6,084 nucleotides of DNA, taken from NCBI GenBank assembly GCA_016193385.1, contig JACPSF010000173.1, positions 1-6,084 on the forward strand, given 5' to 3'. Below the pieces are notes generated by a model. The model was not told the origin of the DNA and did no database searches. It saw only the letters and a program-made list of their open reading frames with translations. This document shows positions 1 to 5,280 of the stretch, one piece after another. A program made the translations under genes and the position numbers. This stretch comes from Deltaproteobacteria bacterium (GTDB lineage Bacteria; Desulfobacterota_B; Binatia; UBA9968). Position 1 is the first letter of the stretch; each line of letters opens with the position of its first letter.

Positions 1-3
1 AAA

Positions 4-38
4 GGGGGATCGAGGGGGATTTAGGGGGGTGAGGGGGG
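4..38 (+). repeat. G-run repeat with G-quadruplex potential
   Basis: Four runs of five or six G (4-8, 14-18, 24-29, 33-38) are separated by loops ATCGA, ATTTA and TGA, giving a period of about 10 bases. This meets the usual G-quadruplex pattern with unusually long G runs. The units resemble each other (A-G5/6-AT), so it is also an imperfect short tandem repeat. It lies about 80 bases upstream of the first binding-protein start on the coding strand. The window begins here, so the repeat may continue leftwards. Similar G-rich 'GGGGGATTTA' repeats occur between genes in several bacterial groups, so it may be one copy of a dispersed family; that is recollection, not a search. Confidence 0.75.
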
Positions 39-68
39 ATTTGATGTCAACTTATTTAAATCCGTCAC

Positions 69-74
69 TATAGT
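69..74 (+). promoter_or_regulatory. Possible -10 box upstream of first binding protein
   Basis: TATAGT matches the sigma70 -10 consensus at five of six positions and would start an RNA about 35-40 bases before the ATG at 118. No good -35 box lies 16-18 bases upstream; the nearest similar sequence, TTGATG at 41-46, is 22 bases away, which is too far. The short dyad TTGATGTCAA at 41-50 could instead be part of a regulator site. Treat this as a weak candidate. Confidence 0.3.
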
Positions 75-103
75 TTCCCTGTCTACTGCTGATTCCCAAA
101 ATG

Positions 104-109
104 AGGAGG
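104..109 (+). promoter_or_regulatory. Ribosome site that decides the first start
   Basis: AGGAGG here is a perfect Shine-Dalgarno core, eight bases before ATG at 118. The in-frame GTG at 109 overlaps the core itself and cannot be the start, so the longer reading of the gene should be trimmed by three codons. Confidence 0.85.
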
Positions 110-117
110 TGGTACTG

Positions 118-1206
118 ATGCGAAATTCGGGATGTTCAGAGCTTTTGTTCTTTGCGATCACGGTATTGATGGTGCTTGGCTTCTCCCATACTGGAAGCGC
201 GGCGGCAGCCGAGCCGGCAAAGGCCAGACTTGCCGAGATGGTAAAAAAGGCCGCTCAGGAGGGTGAGATCGTCTATCAAGGTCCGGATCCGTCCAATGCC
301 CGGCCCACGCAGGATATGCTGCGGGAAATGGAAGCCGCCACCGAGAAGCACTTTGGGGTGAAGATTAGAATAAAGGTCGATAACGCCCTGAGCTATCCGG
401 CGTCCACGGCTAAAACACTGGCCGAGATTAAGGCCGGGGCGCCGCCCACATTTGACTTGATGTACCAGACGGAGTTGTCCGGGGTGCCGCTGTACAAAGA
501 CAGAGCGCTTGAGCCGATTCCCTGGGTAGAACTTTTTCCCTATATCACCGCGAAGGATTTGGAATGGAACGGGCAGGCGGTGATAAGATCCAGCTATGTC
601 TTGGCACCCGTCTATAACACTCGCCTCGTTAAGCCCCAGGATGTTCCCAAGAAGTGGGAAGATTTTCTCAACTCCAAATGGAAGGGGAAGCTGGGGATGC
701 CCATTTACCCTGACCCCTGGATGATTCTATCCCAGACCAATGCTTGGGGTGCGGAAAGGACGCTCAATTATTTGAAAAAATTGATGGAGAATAATCCCAA
801 ATTGGGCCGCTATCCGGAGGTGCACGAGCGTGTTCTTTCCGGTGAAACGGTGATCGCGTGGATGAGTGAGCGCGAGCGGACACTCGACGCCAAGGAGCGG
901 CTCAAGGCTCCGGTTGACGTCGCCGGAGAGGTGGAGCCAGCTATACTGCAAACCAACGCTCTCTGTGTTCCGAAGGGGGCGCGTCGCCCGAACGCCGCGG
1001 CGCTGGTGGCGGCCGCGATGTTGACCAGAGAAGGACAGGACCTGGAGCTCAAATACCGCAACCTTTCCTCGGCGTGGAGGCCGAACACGCCGGCGGCCGA
1101 GTTCGTTAGCACGCACAAAGTGGTCAGGGTCAACGTAGACTTCATTGTCAGAGAGGGCGGCGAGCTATCGAAGAAGTTTCAAGAAATCATCATGAAAAAG
1201 AAGTAA
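118..1206 (+). CDS. Periplasmic solute-binding protein, paralogue 1
   Basis: A 362-residue extracellular solute-binding protein of the type II periplasmic family, closest in layout to AfuA/FbpA-like ABC uptake proteins. Residues 1 to about 31 form a Sec signal peptide with a hydrophobic core and an Ala-rich cleavage zone; there is no lipobox, so it should be free in the periplasm. Visible family blocks are FDLMYQ (112-117), the W-x-D/E-x-L...KWKGKLG stretch (about 180-193), NAWGAERTL (about 208-216) and the C-terminal VPKGARRPNAAALVAAAML stretch (about 284-302). Iron-binding relatives carry adjacent tyrosines after the G-E motif; here the equivalent place reads AWMSERERTL (247-256), so ferric iron is unlikely. 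One Cys lies in the mature chain just before the VPKGAR block. The ATG at 118 is chosen from the AGGAGG eight bases upstream. No permease or ATPase is adjacent. The ligand is unknown. Confidence 0.9.
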   Translation: MRNSGCSELLFFAITVLMVLGFSHTGSAAAAEPAKARLAEMVKKAAQEGEIVYQGPDPSNARPTQDMLREMEAATEKHFGVKIRIKVDNALSYPASTAKTLAEIKAGAPPTFDLMYQTELSGVPLYKDRALEPIPWVELFPYITAKDLEWNGQAVIRSSYVLAPVYNTRLVKPQDVPKKWEDFLNSKWKGKLGMPIYPDPWMILSQTNAWGAERTLNYLKKLMENNPKLGRYPEVHERVLSGETVIAWMSERERTLDAKERLKAPVDVAGEVEPAILQTNALCVPKGARRPNAAALVAAAMLTREGQDLELKYRNLSSAWRPNTPAAEFVSTHKVVRVNVDFIVREGGELSKKFQEIIMKKK

Positions 1207-1208
1207 AC

Positions 1209-1236
1209 GGGACCGCCGGCTTTGACCCGAGGTCCC
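1209..1236 (+). other. Inverted repeat between paralogues 1 and 2
   Basis: GGGACC (1209-1214) and GGTCCC (1231-1236) are a perfect six-base inverted repeat around a 16-base loop that itself contains the palindrome GCCGGC. It starts three bases after the stop of paralogue 1. No T-run follows, so it does not look like an intrinsic terminator; it could be a transcript-stabilising hairpin or chance. The gap between the genes is 63 bases, consistent with co-transcription. Confidence 0.3.
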
Positions 1237-1255
1237 AGGTAACCATCGAGCGACA

Positions 1256-1261
1256 AGGAGG
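1256..1261 (+). promoter_or_regulatory. Ribosome site that decides the second start
   Basis: AGGAGG lies eight bases before ATG at 1270, the same spacing as in paralogue 1. An in-frame GTG at 1261 starts inside the core and is rejected as the start. Confidence 0.85.
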
Positions 1262-1269
1262 TGCTCTTC

Positions 1270-2346
1270 ATGTCAGACTCAAGATTGTGTTCCGTGACGG
1301 CTGCGGCTACGGCTACGATCCTGTTGTTATTTTTTGAGAACGCGCTGGCCGCTGCGCCGCTAAATCCCAAACTCGCCGATATGATAAAAAAGGCGGCTCA
1401 GGAAGGAGAGGTCGTTTACCAGGGTCCGGATCCGGCGACCGGATTGCCCACCCCGGACATGGTCCGGGACATGGGCGCGGTGACGGAGGCGCATTTCGGT
1501 GTAAAGGTCAGAGTAAAGTTCGAGCCCGTGCCGACCTTTCCCGCCGCCAGCGCCAAGGCGCTGACTGAAATTAAGGCAGGAGGGCCTCCGACCTTTGACC
1601 TGATGTACCAGACAGACATGTCTGGAGCAGCGCTCTATAAGGCGCAGGCCATTGAGCCCATACCGTGGCTCGAGCTTTTTTCACACCTGACGCCGAAGGA
1701 TGTGGAATGGAAAGGCCTCGCCGTCATCAACACGAGTTACACGCTGATGCCAGCCTATAACTCAAGCTCGGTGAAGCCGCAGGATGTACCCCAGCAGTGG
1801 GACGATATTCTCAACCCTAAGTGGAAGGGGAATGTGGGTTTGGTCATTGTTCCGGAGCCCTGGATCATGTTTGCCCAGCCGAGCGCCTGGGGCGAGGAAA
1901 GAACATTCGCCTACCTGAACAAGTTGCTGGGATTGAGCCCCAAGCTGCTCCGCTATCCAGAGGTGCTGCAACGACTTGTCTCGGGTGAGACTCCCTTAGC
2001 CTGGGTGAGCCAGCGCGAGCGCACCCTGTATCACAAAGAACAACGGGGAGCTCCTGTGGATGTTGCCGGCAACGTGGAACCGGTGCTGGTTCAGACCAAT
2101 CTCCTCTTCGTGCCCAAGGGCGCGCGCCGTCCCAACGCTGCGGCCCTGGTGGCGGCTGCGATGCTAACGAAGGAGGGGCAGGAGCTGCAGTTGAAGTATC
2201 AGAACCTCACCTCGATGTATAGGCCCAACACGCCGGCGGCTCGATTCGTCGCCAAGCACAAAGTGATCAAGATCGACGCGAATTACTTCCTGGAGAAGGG
2301 GCCGGAAATGATGAAGAAGGTGAGCTCGGTGCTTATCAAGAGGTAG
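1270..2346 (+). CDS. Periplasmic solute-binding protein, paralogue 2
   Basis: A 358-residue paralogue of the upstream gene, with the same domain order. Residues 1 to about 27 are a signal peptide ending near ALA-AAP, with no lipobox. Shared blocks include the KKAAQEGE stretch near the mature N terminus, FDLMYQ (109-114), PKWKGNVG (about 183-190), AWGEERTF (about 206-213) and the VPKGARRPNAAALVAAAML block. The expected ligand-side motif reads AWVSQRERTL, keeping Arg-Glu-Arg (249-251). It is the most divergent of the three: residues DNALS of the others are replaced by EPVPT, the PIYP turn by VIVP, and GR[YF]PEVHER by LRYPEVLQR. This suggests a different ligand. It follows paralogue 1 by 63 bases and meets the Rid gene tail to tail after 24 bases. 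No transport partner is in the window. The ligand is unknown. Confidence 0.9.
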   Translation: MSDSRLCSVTAAATATILLLFFENALAAAPLNPKLADMIKKAAQEGEVVYQGPDPATGLPTPDMVRDMGAVTEAHFGVKVRVKFEPVPTFPAASAKALTEIKAGGPPTFDLMYQTDMSGAALYKAQAIEPIPWLELFSHLTPKDVEWKGLAVINTSYTLMPAYNSSSVKPQDVPQQWDDILNPKWKGNVGLVIVPEPWIMFAQPSAWGEERTFAYLNKLLGLSPKLLRYPEVLQRLVSGETPLAWVSQRERTLYHKEQRGAPVDVAGNVEPVLVQTNLLFVPKGARRPNAAALVAAAMLTKEGQELQLKYQNLTSMYRPNTPAARFVAKHKVIKIDANYFLEKGPEMMKKVSSVLIKR

Positions 2347-2370
2347 AGGTCGGGCTGCCGCAGGCTTGTT

Positions 2371-2772
2371 TTAGTCGATCACGGCGGTTGCCTGAATCTC
2401 GATCATCATCGGGGGCCGGGCAAGTTCTTTGATGCCGATCAGGGCGCTGGCCGGGTAGCCCTTGGCGAAGAATTCCTTCCGAATCTCGATGAAGCGGGGG
2501 CGGTACTTCATATCCGTGACAAAGACCGTCATCGAGACGATATCATCCAGGTTCGCCCCGGCTTCTCCGAGGGTTTTGCGGATCTGATTGAAGACGGCCC
2601 TTGTCTGGCCGTCAAAATCGCCGTCGAGAGATTTTCCCGATTCGTCTTCCCAGGCTCCGACCCCGGCCAGGTAAATGGTCGTCTTGCCCGTGGTTTTGAC
2701 CGCGAGGGAGTAGGAGTGCTGCTCCTGCCAGGTCCCCTTTAAGTGTTCTCGGTTGGTGTCGCTATCGCTCAT
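2371..2772 (-). CDS. Rid (RidA/YjgF/UK114) family protein
   Basis: A 133-residue protein of the usual family length. The family is small trimeric cytosolic enzymes or binders; RidA itself hydrolyses reactive imine/enamine intermediates, and relatives include 2-aminomuconate deaminase. Visible marks are the GQTRAVFNQIRKTL helix (about 55-68), the EAGANLDDIVSMTVFVTDM block (about 70-88) and the C-terminal PASALIGIKELARPPMMIEI block (107-126). The catalytic Arg of E. coli RidA (Arg105, in PARSC) aligns with Ser109 here, so RidA-type deamination is doubtful; it better fits one of the other Rid subgroups. The start at 2772 follows AGAGGT, which overlaps the stop codon of the amidohydrolase upstream, so the two are one operon with likely translational coupling. 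A link to an aminomuconate-like substrate is inference from the partner gene only. Confidence 0.9.
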   Translation of the reverse strand: MSDSDTNREHLKGTWQEQHSYSLAVKTTGKTTIYLAGVGAWEDESGKSLDGDFDGQTRAVFNQIRKTLGEAGANLDDIVSMTVFVTDMKYRPRFIEIRKEFFAKGYPASALIGIKELARPPMMIEIQATAVID

Positions 2773-2774
2773 TG

Positions 2775-3770
2775 CTACCTCTTTTCTATGCCTAACAGTC
2801 GCGCCGCGGTTCCTCCGAGGATGGCTTCGTTGCCTGCCAGTCCGGCTCGATCCAGTGCCCCGAGCGGATCTTTCTCGCCGGTGTTGTCGTACGGGTAGTC
2901 GGTCCCGAGCATGAGACGCTCCGGGCCTGCCATTTCGTTGAGGAACCTGAGCGCGCGCGGGTCATGGACCAAGGTATCGAAGTAAAAGCGGCGGAAATAT
3001 TTGTTCGGGGACTCGGGTACTGTGTGGGCGACTTGAATCGCGGAATGGCCGTAAGCAAGCCGGCCAAGCAGGTAGGGTAATGCGCCCCCGCCGTGTACCA
3101 GACAAACATTAAGCGATGGCAATTTCTCCAATACTCCCCCGAAGATCAAGGACGCCCCCGCGATTGCGGAGTCAGTCGGATTGCCGATCAGGTTGCTGAG
3201 ATAGTAGCGGGGCAACCGCTCAACTCCCGCCACGCAATCCTGATGTGGATGAAGCTGCACCAACACCCCCAGGTCCGCCGCTCGTGCGAAGAAGGACTGA
3301 AATTCCTTTTCATCCAGATTCGCCCCGTTGACGTTGGTGCCGATCTCCACCATACGGATACCCAGTTTTTTTACGGCGTAATCGAGCTCTTCGACCGCAG
3401 CGCGGCCGGATTGCATCGGCACTGTCGCGGCCGGAATCAACCGCCCGTCAGACGTTTTGGCGGTGGCAGCGACCGCTTCATTGAAAAGCCTCGACAGCGC
3501 CTGTCCCTGGGCCTCCGGCAAGTTGTAGCCGACGAGGCTCATCGCCGGCGACAAGACCTGATATTCCAAGCCGCGTTGGGCCATGGTCTTGAGGCGTACG
3601 GGCAGATCGGAGAGGGATGGCAAGAACGCAGCCGGCTTCTCATCACCGAGCCGCAGGGAAGGACGGCCGGGCGTGTCCTCGCGGAGCTCGCATCCATACC
3701 GGGCGCCGTTTCGCCGCAACTCGTCGATCCATTCCGGGGGTGTGAAGTGGGCATGGATATCGATGATCAT
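2775..3770 (-). CDS. ACMSD-like amidohydrolase (Amidohydro_2 family)
   Basis: A 331-residue metal-dependent TIM-barrel enzyme of the amidohydrolase superfamily, in the branch with 2-amino-3-carboxymuconate-6-semialdehyde decarboxylase (ACMSD) and gamma-resorcylate decarboxylase; many members are decarboxylases, some hydrolases. Expected residues are in place: the HxH pair His6 and His8 (DIHAH) at the N terminus, His174 (QLHPH) for the metal, His226 in VHGGG as the catalytic His, and Asp291 in GTDYPY near the C terminus. No signal peptide is seen, so it should be cytosolic. Length is typical and the barrel looks complete. The ATG at 3770 is preceded by AGGAGG with a short four-base spacer. It is first in a two-gene reverse-strand operon with the Rid gene, two bases apart. 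The substrate cannot be named; a carboxylated aromatic or ring-cleavage product is the best guess. Confidence 0.9.
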   Translation of the reverse strand: MIIDIHAHFTPPEWIDELRRNGARYGCELREDTPGRPSLRLGDEKPAAFLPSLSDLPVRLKTMAQRGLEYQVLSPAMSLVGYNLPEAQGQALSRLFNEAVAATAKTSDGRLIPAATVPMQSGRAAVEELDYAVKKLGIRMVEIGTNVNGANLDEKEFQSFFARAADLGVLVQLHPHQDCVAGVERLPRYYLSNLIGNPTDSAIAGASLIFGGVLEKLPSLNVCLVHGGGALPYLLGRLAYGHSAIQVAHTVPESPNKYFRRFYFDTLVHDPRALRFLNEMAGPERLMLGTDYPYDNTGEKDPLGALDRAGLAGNEAILGGTAARLLGIEKR

Positions 3771-3774
3771 AAAA

Positions 3775-3780
3775 CCTCCT
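3775..3780 (-). promoter_or_regulatory. Ribosome site of the amidohydrolase
   Basis: AGGAGG on the reverse strand, four bases before ATG at 3770. The spacer is shorter than the eight bases used by three forward genes here, but the following residues begin the metal-binding DIHAH motif straight away, so no later start is possible. Confidence 0.75.
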
Positions 3781-3821
3781 CATCATCGCCACAGGTACAG
3801 GGTAAAAAAAGCCGTTGCATA

Positions 3822-3886
3822 ATTCTACCTGAAACGCTCGTACTTGAGAGCAGCGCAAAGCTAGCAGCGTTAACTCGAGGTGTCAA
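3822..3886 (-). promoter_or_regulatory. Possible promoter elements for the amidohydrolase operon
   Basis: On the reverse strand there is a perfect -35 box TTGACA (3886-3881) with only a weak -10 candidate TAGCTT (3863-3858, spacer 17). Closer to the gene, TAGAAT (3827-3822) matches the -10 consensus at five of six positions but lacks a clear -35 box at normal distance. The two cannot belong to one promoter. One of them probably drives the reverse operon, but the sequence does not settle which. Confidence 0.3.
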
Positions 3887-3890
3887 CTCG
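3869..3890. promoter_or_regulatory. Possible operator repeat in the divergent region
   Basis: GTTAACTCG (3869-3877) and GTCAACTCG (3882-3890) form a direct repeat with one mismatch and a 13-base period. Because GTTAAC is itself palindromic, the outer halves also read as a dyad, GTTAAC-N7-GTCAAC. The right-hand copy covers the reverse-strand TTGACA box and lies about 20 bases upstream of the forward TTGACA box, a position suited to controlling both operons. No regulator gene is in the window. Confidence 0.3.
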
Positions 3891-3909
3891 CTTTCCTGAA
3901 ATATGCGCC

Positions 3910-3939
3910 TTGACAGAAAATACTATCGTGCCATATGTT
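3910..3939 (+). promoter_or_regulatory. Sigma70-like promoter for third binding protein operon
   Basis: A perfect -35 box TTGACA (3910-3915) is followed after 18 bases by TATGTT (3934-3939), four of six matches to the -10 consensus. Transcription would begin near 3946, leaving a leader of about 40 bases before the ATG at 3985. It is the best promoter in the window and also argues against the longer reading of the downstream gene from 3880, which would start upstream of its own promoter. Confidence 0.55.
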
Positions 3940-3984
3940 TGCGCTGACGGCATCCTACAAGAGACAGGGAAGAGAGGAACACGG

Positions 3985-5070
3985 ATGATGAAATCTGACT
4001 CTGCAAAGCGACTGTTAGGGATGGTGACGGGCCTGACGCTGTTCACGATTTTTCCTGTCGGCACGGCCTTCACGGCCGGTCCAGGCAAGCCGAACCTTGC
4101 GGAGACGATTAAAAAAGCCGCCCAAGAGGGAGAAATGGTCTATCAGGGGCCCGATCCGGCCACTTCGTTAAGTACGAGCGACATGCTGCGAGACATGGAG
4201 GCTGTTACCGAGAAACATTTCGGCGTGAAGATCCGCGTGAAGCTGGATAATGCTCTAAGCTTCCCGGCATCTGTAACGAAGGTGTTAACTGAGATTAAGG
4301 CCGCTGCGCCACCAAGCTTTGATCTCATGTACCAAATTTCCGAGTCGGCGGTGCCGCTTTATAGGGAAAAAGTAATCGAAGCCGTGCCATGGCGCGAACT
4401 TTTCCCCCACATCAAGGCTCAGGATGTGGAGTATAACGGCCTGGCCCTGATCAGCCACACCGGCTTCGTTGTTCCCGCATACAATAGCCGCGCCGTCAAG
4501 ACCCAGGACGTACCGAAGTCCTGGGAGGATATTCTCGACCGCAGGTGGAAGGGCCGGCTCGGGCTGCCTATTTATCCCGGGCCGTGGTTAGTATTTGCTC
4601 AGTCGAATGCTTGGGGTGAAGAAAGAACATTCAACTACCTGAAAAGACTAATGGAACTCAATCCTAAACTGGGCCGTTTTCCAGAGGTCCACGAGCGGGT
4701 TGTTTCCGGAGAGACCCCGCTGGCTTGGGGACAACATCGGGAACGGACACTCTCTGCAAAAGAGGACCTCGGCGCGCCGATCGACGTGGCAGATCAGGTG
4801 GAGCCAGCTCTCGTCTGGGTCAATATTCTCCTGGTGCCAAAAGGGGCCCGTCATCCCAATGCCGCGGCCCTTGTCGCAGCGGCGATGTTGACAAAGGAAG
4901 GGCAGGACATTCAGCTCAAATACCAGAGCACAACCTCCATGTTCAGGTCCGATACCCCCGCAGCCAAGTACGCTTCAAAGCATAAGACGATCATGCCGGA
5001 CGTAGACTTTATCGTTAAAAGAGGGCCGGAGTTGGCGAAGAAGATTAACGCTATCCTTATCAAGAGGTAG
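3985..5070 (+). CDS. Periplasmic solute-binding protein, paralogue 3
   Basis: A 361-residue paralogue of the genes at 118 and 1270. The reading frame is open from 3880, but ATG at 3985 (or the next codon, 3988) is chosen because a basic-then-hydrophobic signal peptide (MMKSDSAKRLL followed by a hydrophobic core, to about residue 30) begins there, AGAGGA precedes it by 6-9 bases, and the resulting length matches the other two. Shared blocks include FDLMYQ (112-117), RRWKGRLGLPIYP (about 186-198), NAWGEERTF (about 208-216) and the C-terminal VPKGARHPNAAALVAAAML. The ligand-side motif is AWGQHRERTL with Arg-Glu-Arg at 252-254. By eye it is closer to paralogue 1 than to paralogue 2, sharing DNALS, PIYP, PEVHERV and VDFIV. 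It ends 33 bases before the GatC-like gene and probably shares its transcript, which ties the uptake of its ligand to the amidase. The ligand is unknown. Confidence 0.9.
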   Translation: MMKSDSAKRLLGMVTGLTLFTIFPVGTAFTAGPGKPNLAETIKKAAQEGEMVYQGPDPATSLSTSDMLRDMEAVTEKHFGVKIRVKLDNALSFPASVTKVLTEIKAAAPPSFDLMYQISESAVPLYREKVIEAVPWRELFPHIKAQDVEYNGLALISHTGFVVPAYNSRAVKTQDVPKSWEDILDRRWKGRLGLPIYPGPWLVFAQSNAWGEERTFNYLKRLMELNPKLGRFPEVHERVVSGETPLAWGQHRERTLSAKEDLGAPIDVADQVEPALVWVNILLVPKGARHPNAAALVAAAMLTKEGQDIQLKYQSTTSMFRSDTPAAKYASKHKTIMPDVDFIVKRGPELAKKINAILIKR

Positions 5071-5103
5071 CCAGAAATTTATTTTTAGTCGTGGAGATCT
5101 AAA

Positions 5104-5280
5104 ATGGAAGAAGTCATTAAAAGGCTCAACGCCGAATACGGGTTTGGCTTGAGTGCGGACGAGATCAAGCTTGTTGCAACCCAGGCGGAAGAGGTCAGGC
5201 GTATGTTGCAACCTCTCCATGAGATCGATCTGGCAGGGATCATGCCTTGGACGCGCGTGGACAGGAGGGTGAAACAATGA
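5104..5280 (+). CDS. GatC/AtzG-like small amidase partner
   Basis: A 58-residue protein resembling a shortened GatC, the small subunit that wraps around GatA in Asp/Glu-tRNA amidotransferase, or AtzG, the small partner of the amidase AtzE. Visible are a GLSADEIKLVATQAEEVRRM helix region (residues about 15-34) and a C-terminal turn, HEIDLAGIMP (39-48), aligning with the GatC pattern E-[IV]-D-x-x-G-[IV]-x-P. GatC is usually near 95 residues, so the long C-terminal tail is missing. GGAG at 5093-5096 lies seven bases before the ATG. Its stop overlaps the amidase start (ATGA), indicating translational coupling and suggesting a complex with that enzyme. No GatB is visible in the window, so a role in tRNA charging is unlikely. 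Family assignment rests on a short match and on context. Confidence 0.7.
   Translation: MEEVIKRLNAEYGFGLSADEIKLVATQAEEVRRMLQPLHEIDLAGIMPWTRVDRRVKQ
5263..5268 (+). promoter_or_regulatory. Ribosome site of the amidase inside the upstream gene
   Basis: AGGAGG eight bases before ATG at 5277, inside the last codons of the GatC-like gene. With the ATGA overlap of stop and start it fixes the amidase start and supports coupled translation of the two proteins. Confidence 0.85.

Noticed and set aside
1..40. G-run repeat as part of a CRISPR array
   Set aside because: Units are about 10 bases with no unique spacers; the pattern is a simple imperfect repeat.
727..1145. Two reverse reading frames of 111 and 129 residues inside paralogue 1
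   Set aside because: Antisense shadows; arginine- and serine-rich sequence typical of wrong frames, with no recognisable domain.
2347..2370. Weak hairpin followed by TTGTTTT in the convergent gap, as a terminator
   Set aside because: Only three continuous base pairs (CTG/CAG) around a three-base loop, then a mismatch; too weak to call a terminator.
3093..3899. 268-residue forward reading frame opposite the amidohydrolase
   Set aside because: It lies almost wholly antisense to a complete amidohydrolase with all metal-binding residues, has no ribosome site, and shows no recognisable domain. It is a shadow of a GC-rich gene.
3880..3984. Upstream extension of paralogue 3 by 35 codons
   Set aside because: It would place 35 non-signal residues before the signal peptide, starts upstream of the likely promoter at 3910, and makes the protein longer than its two paralogues.
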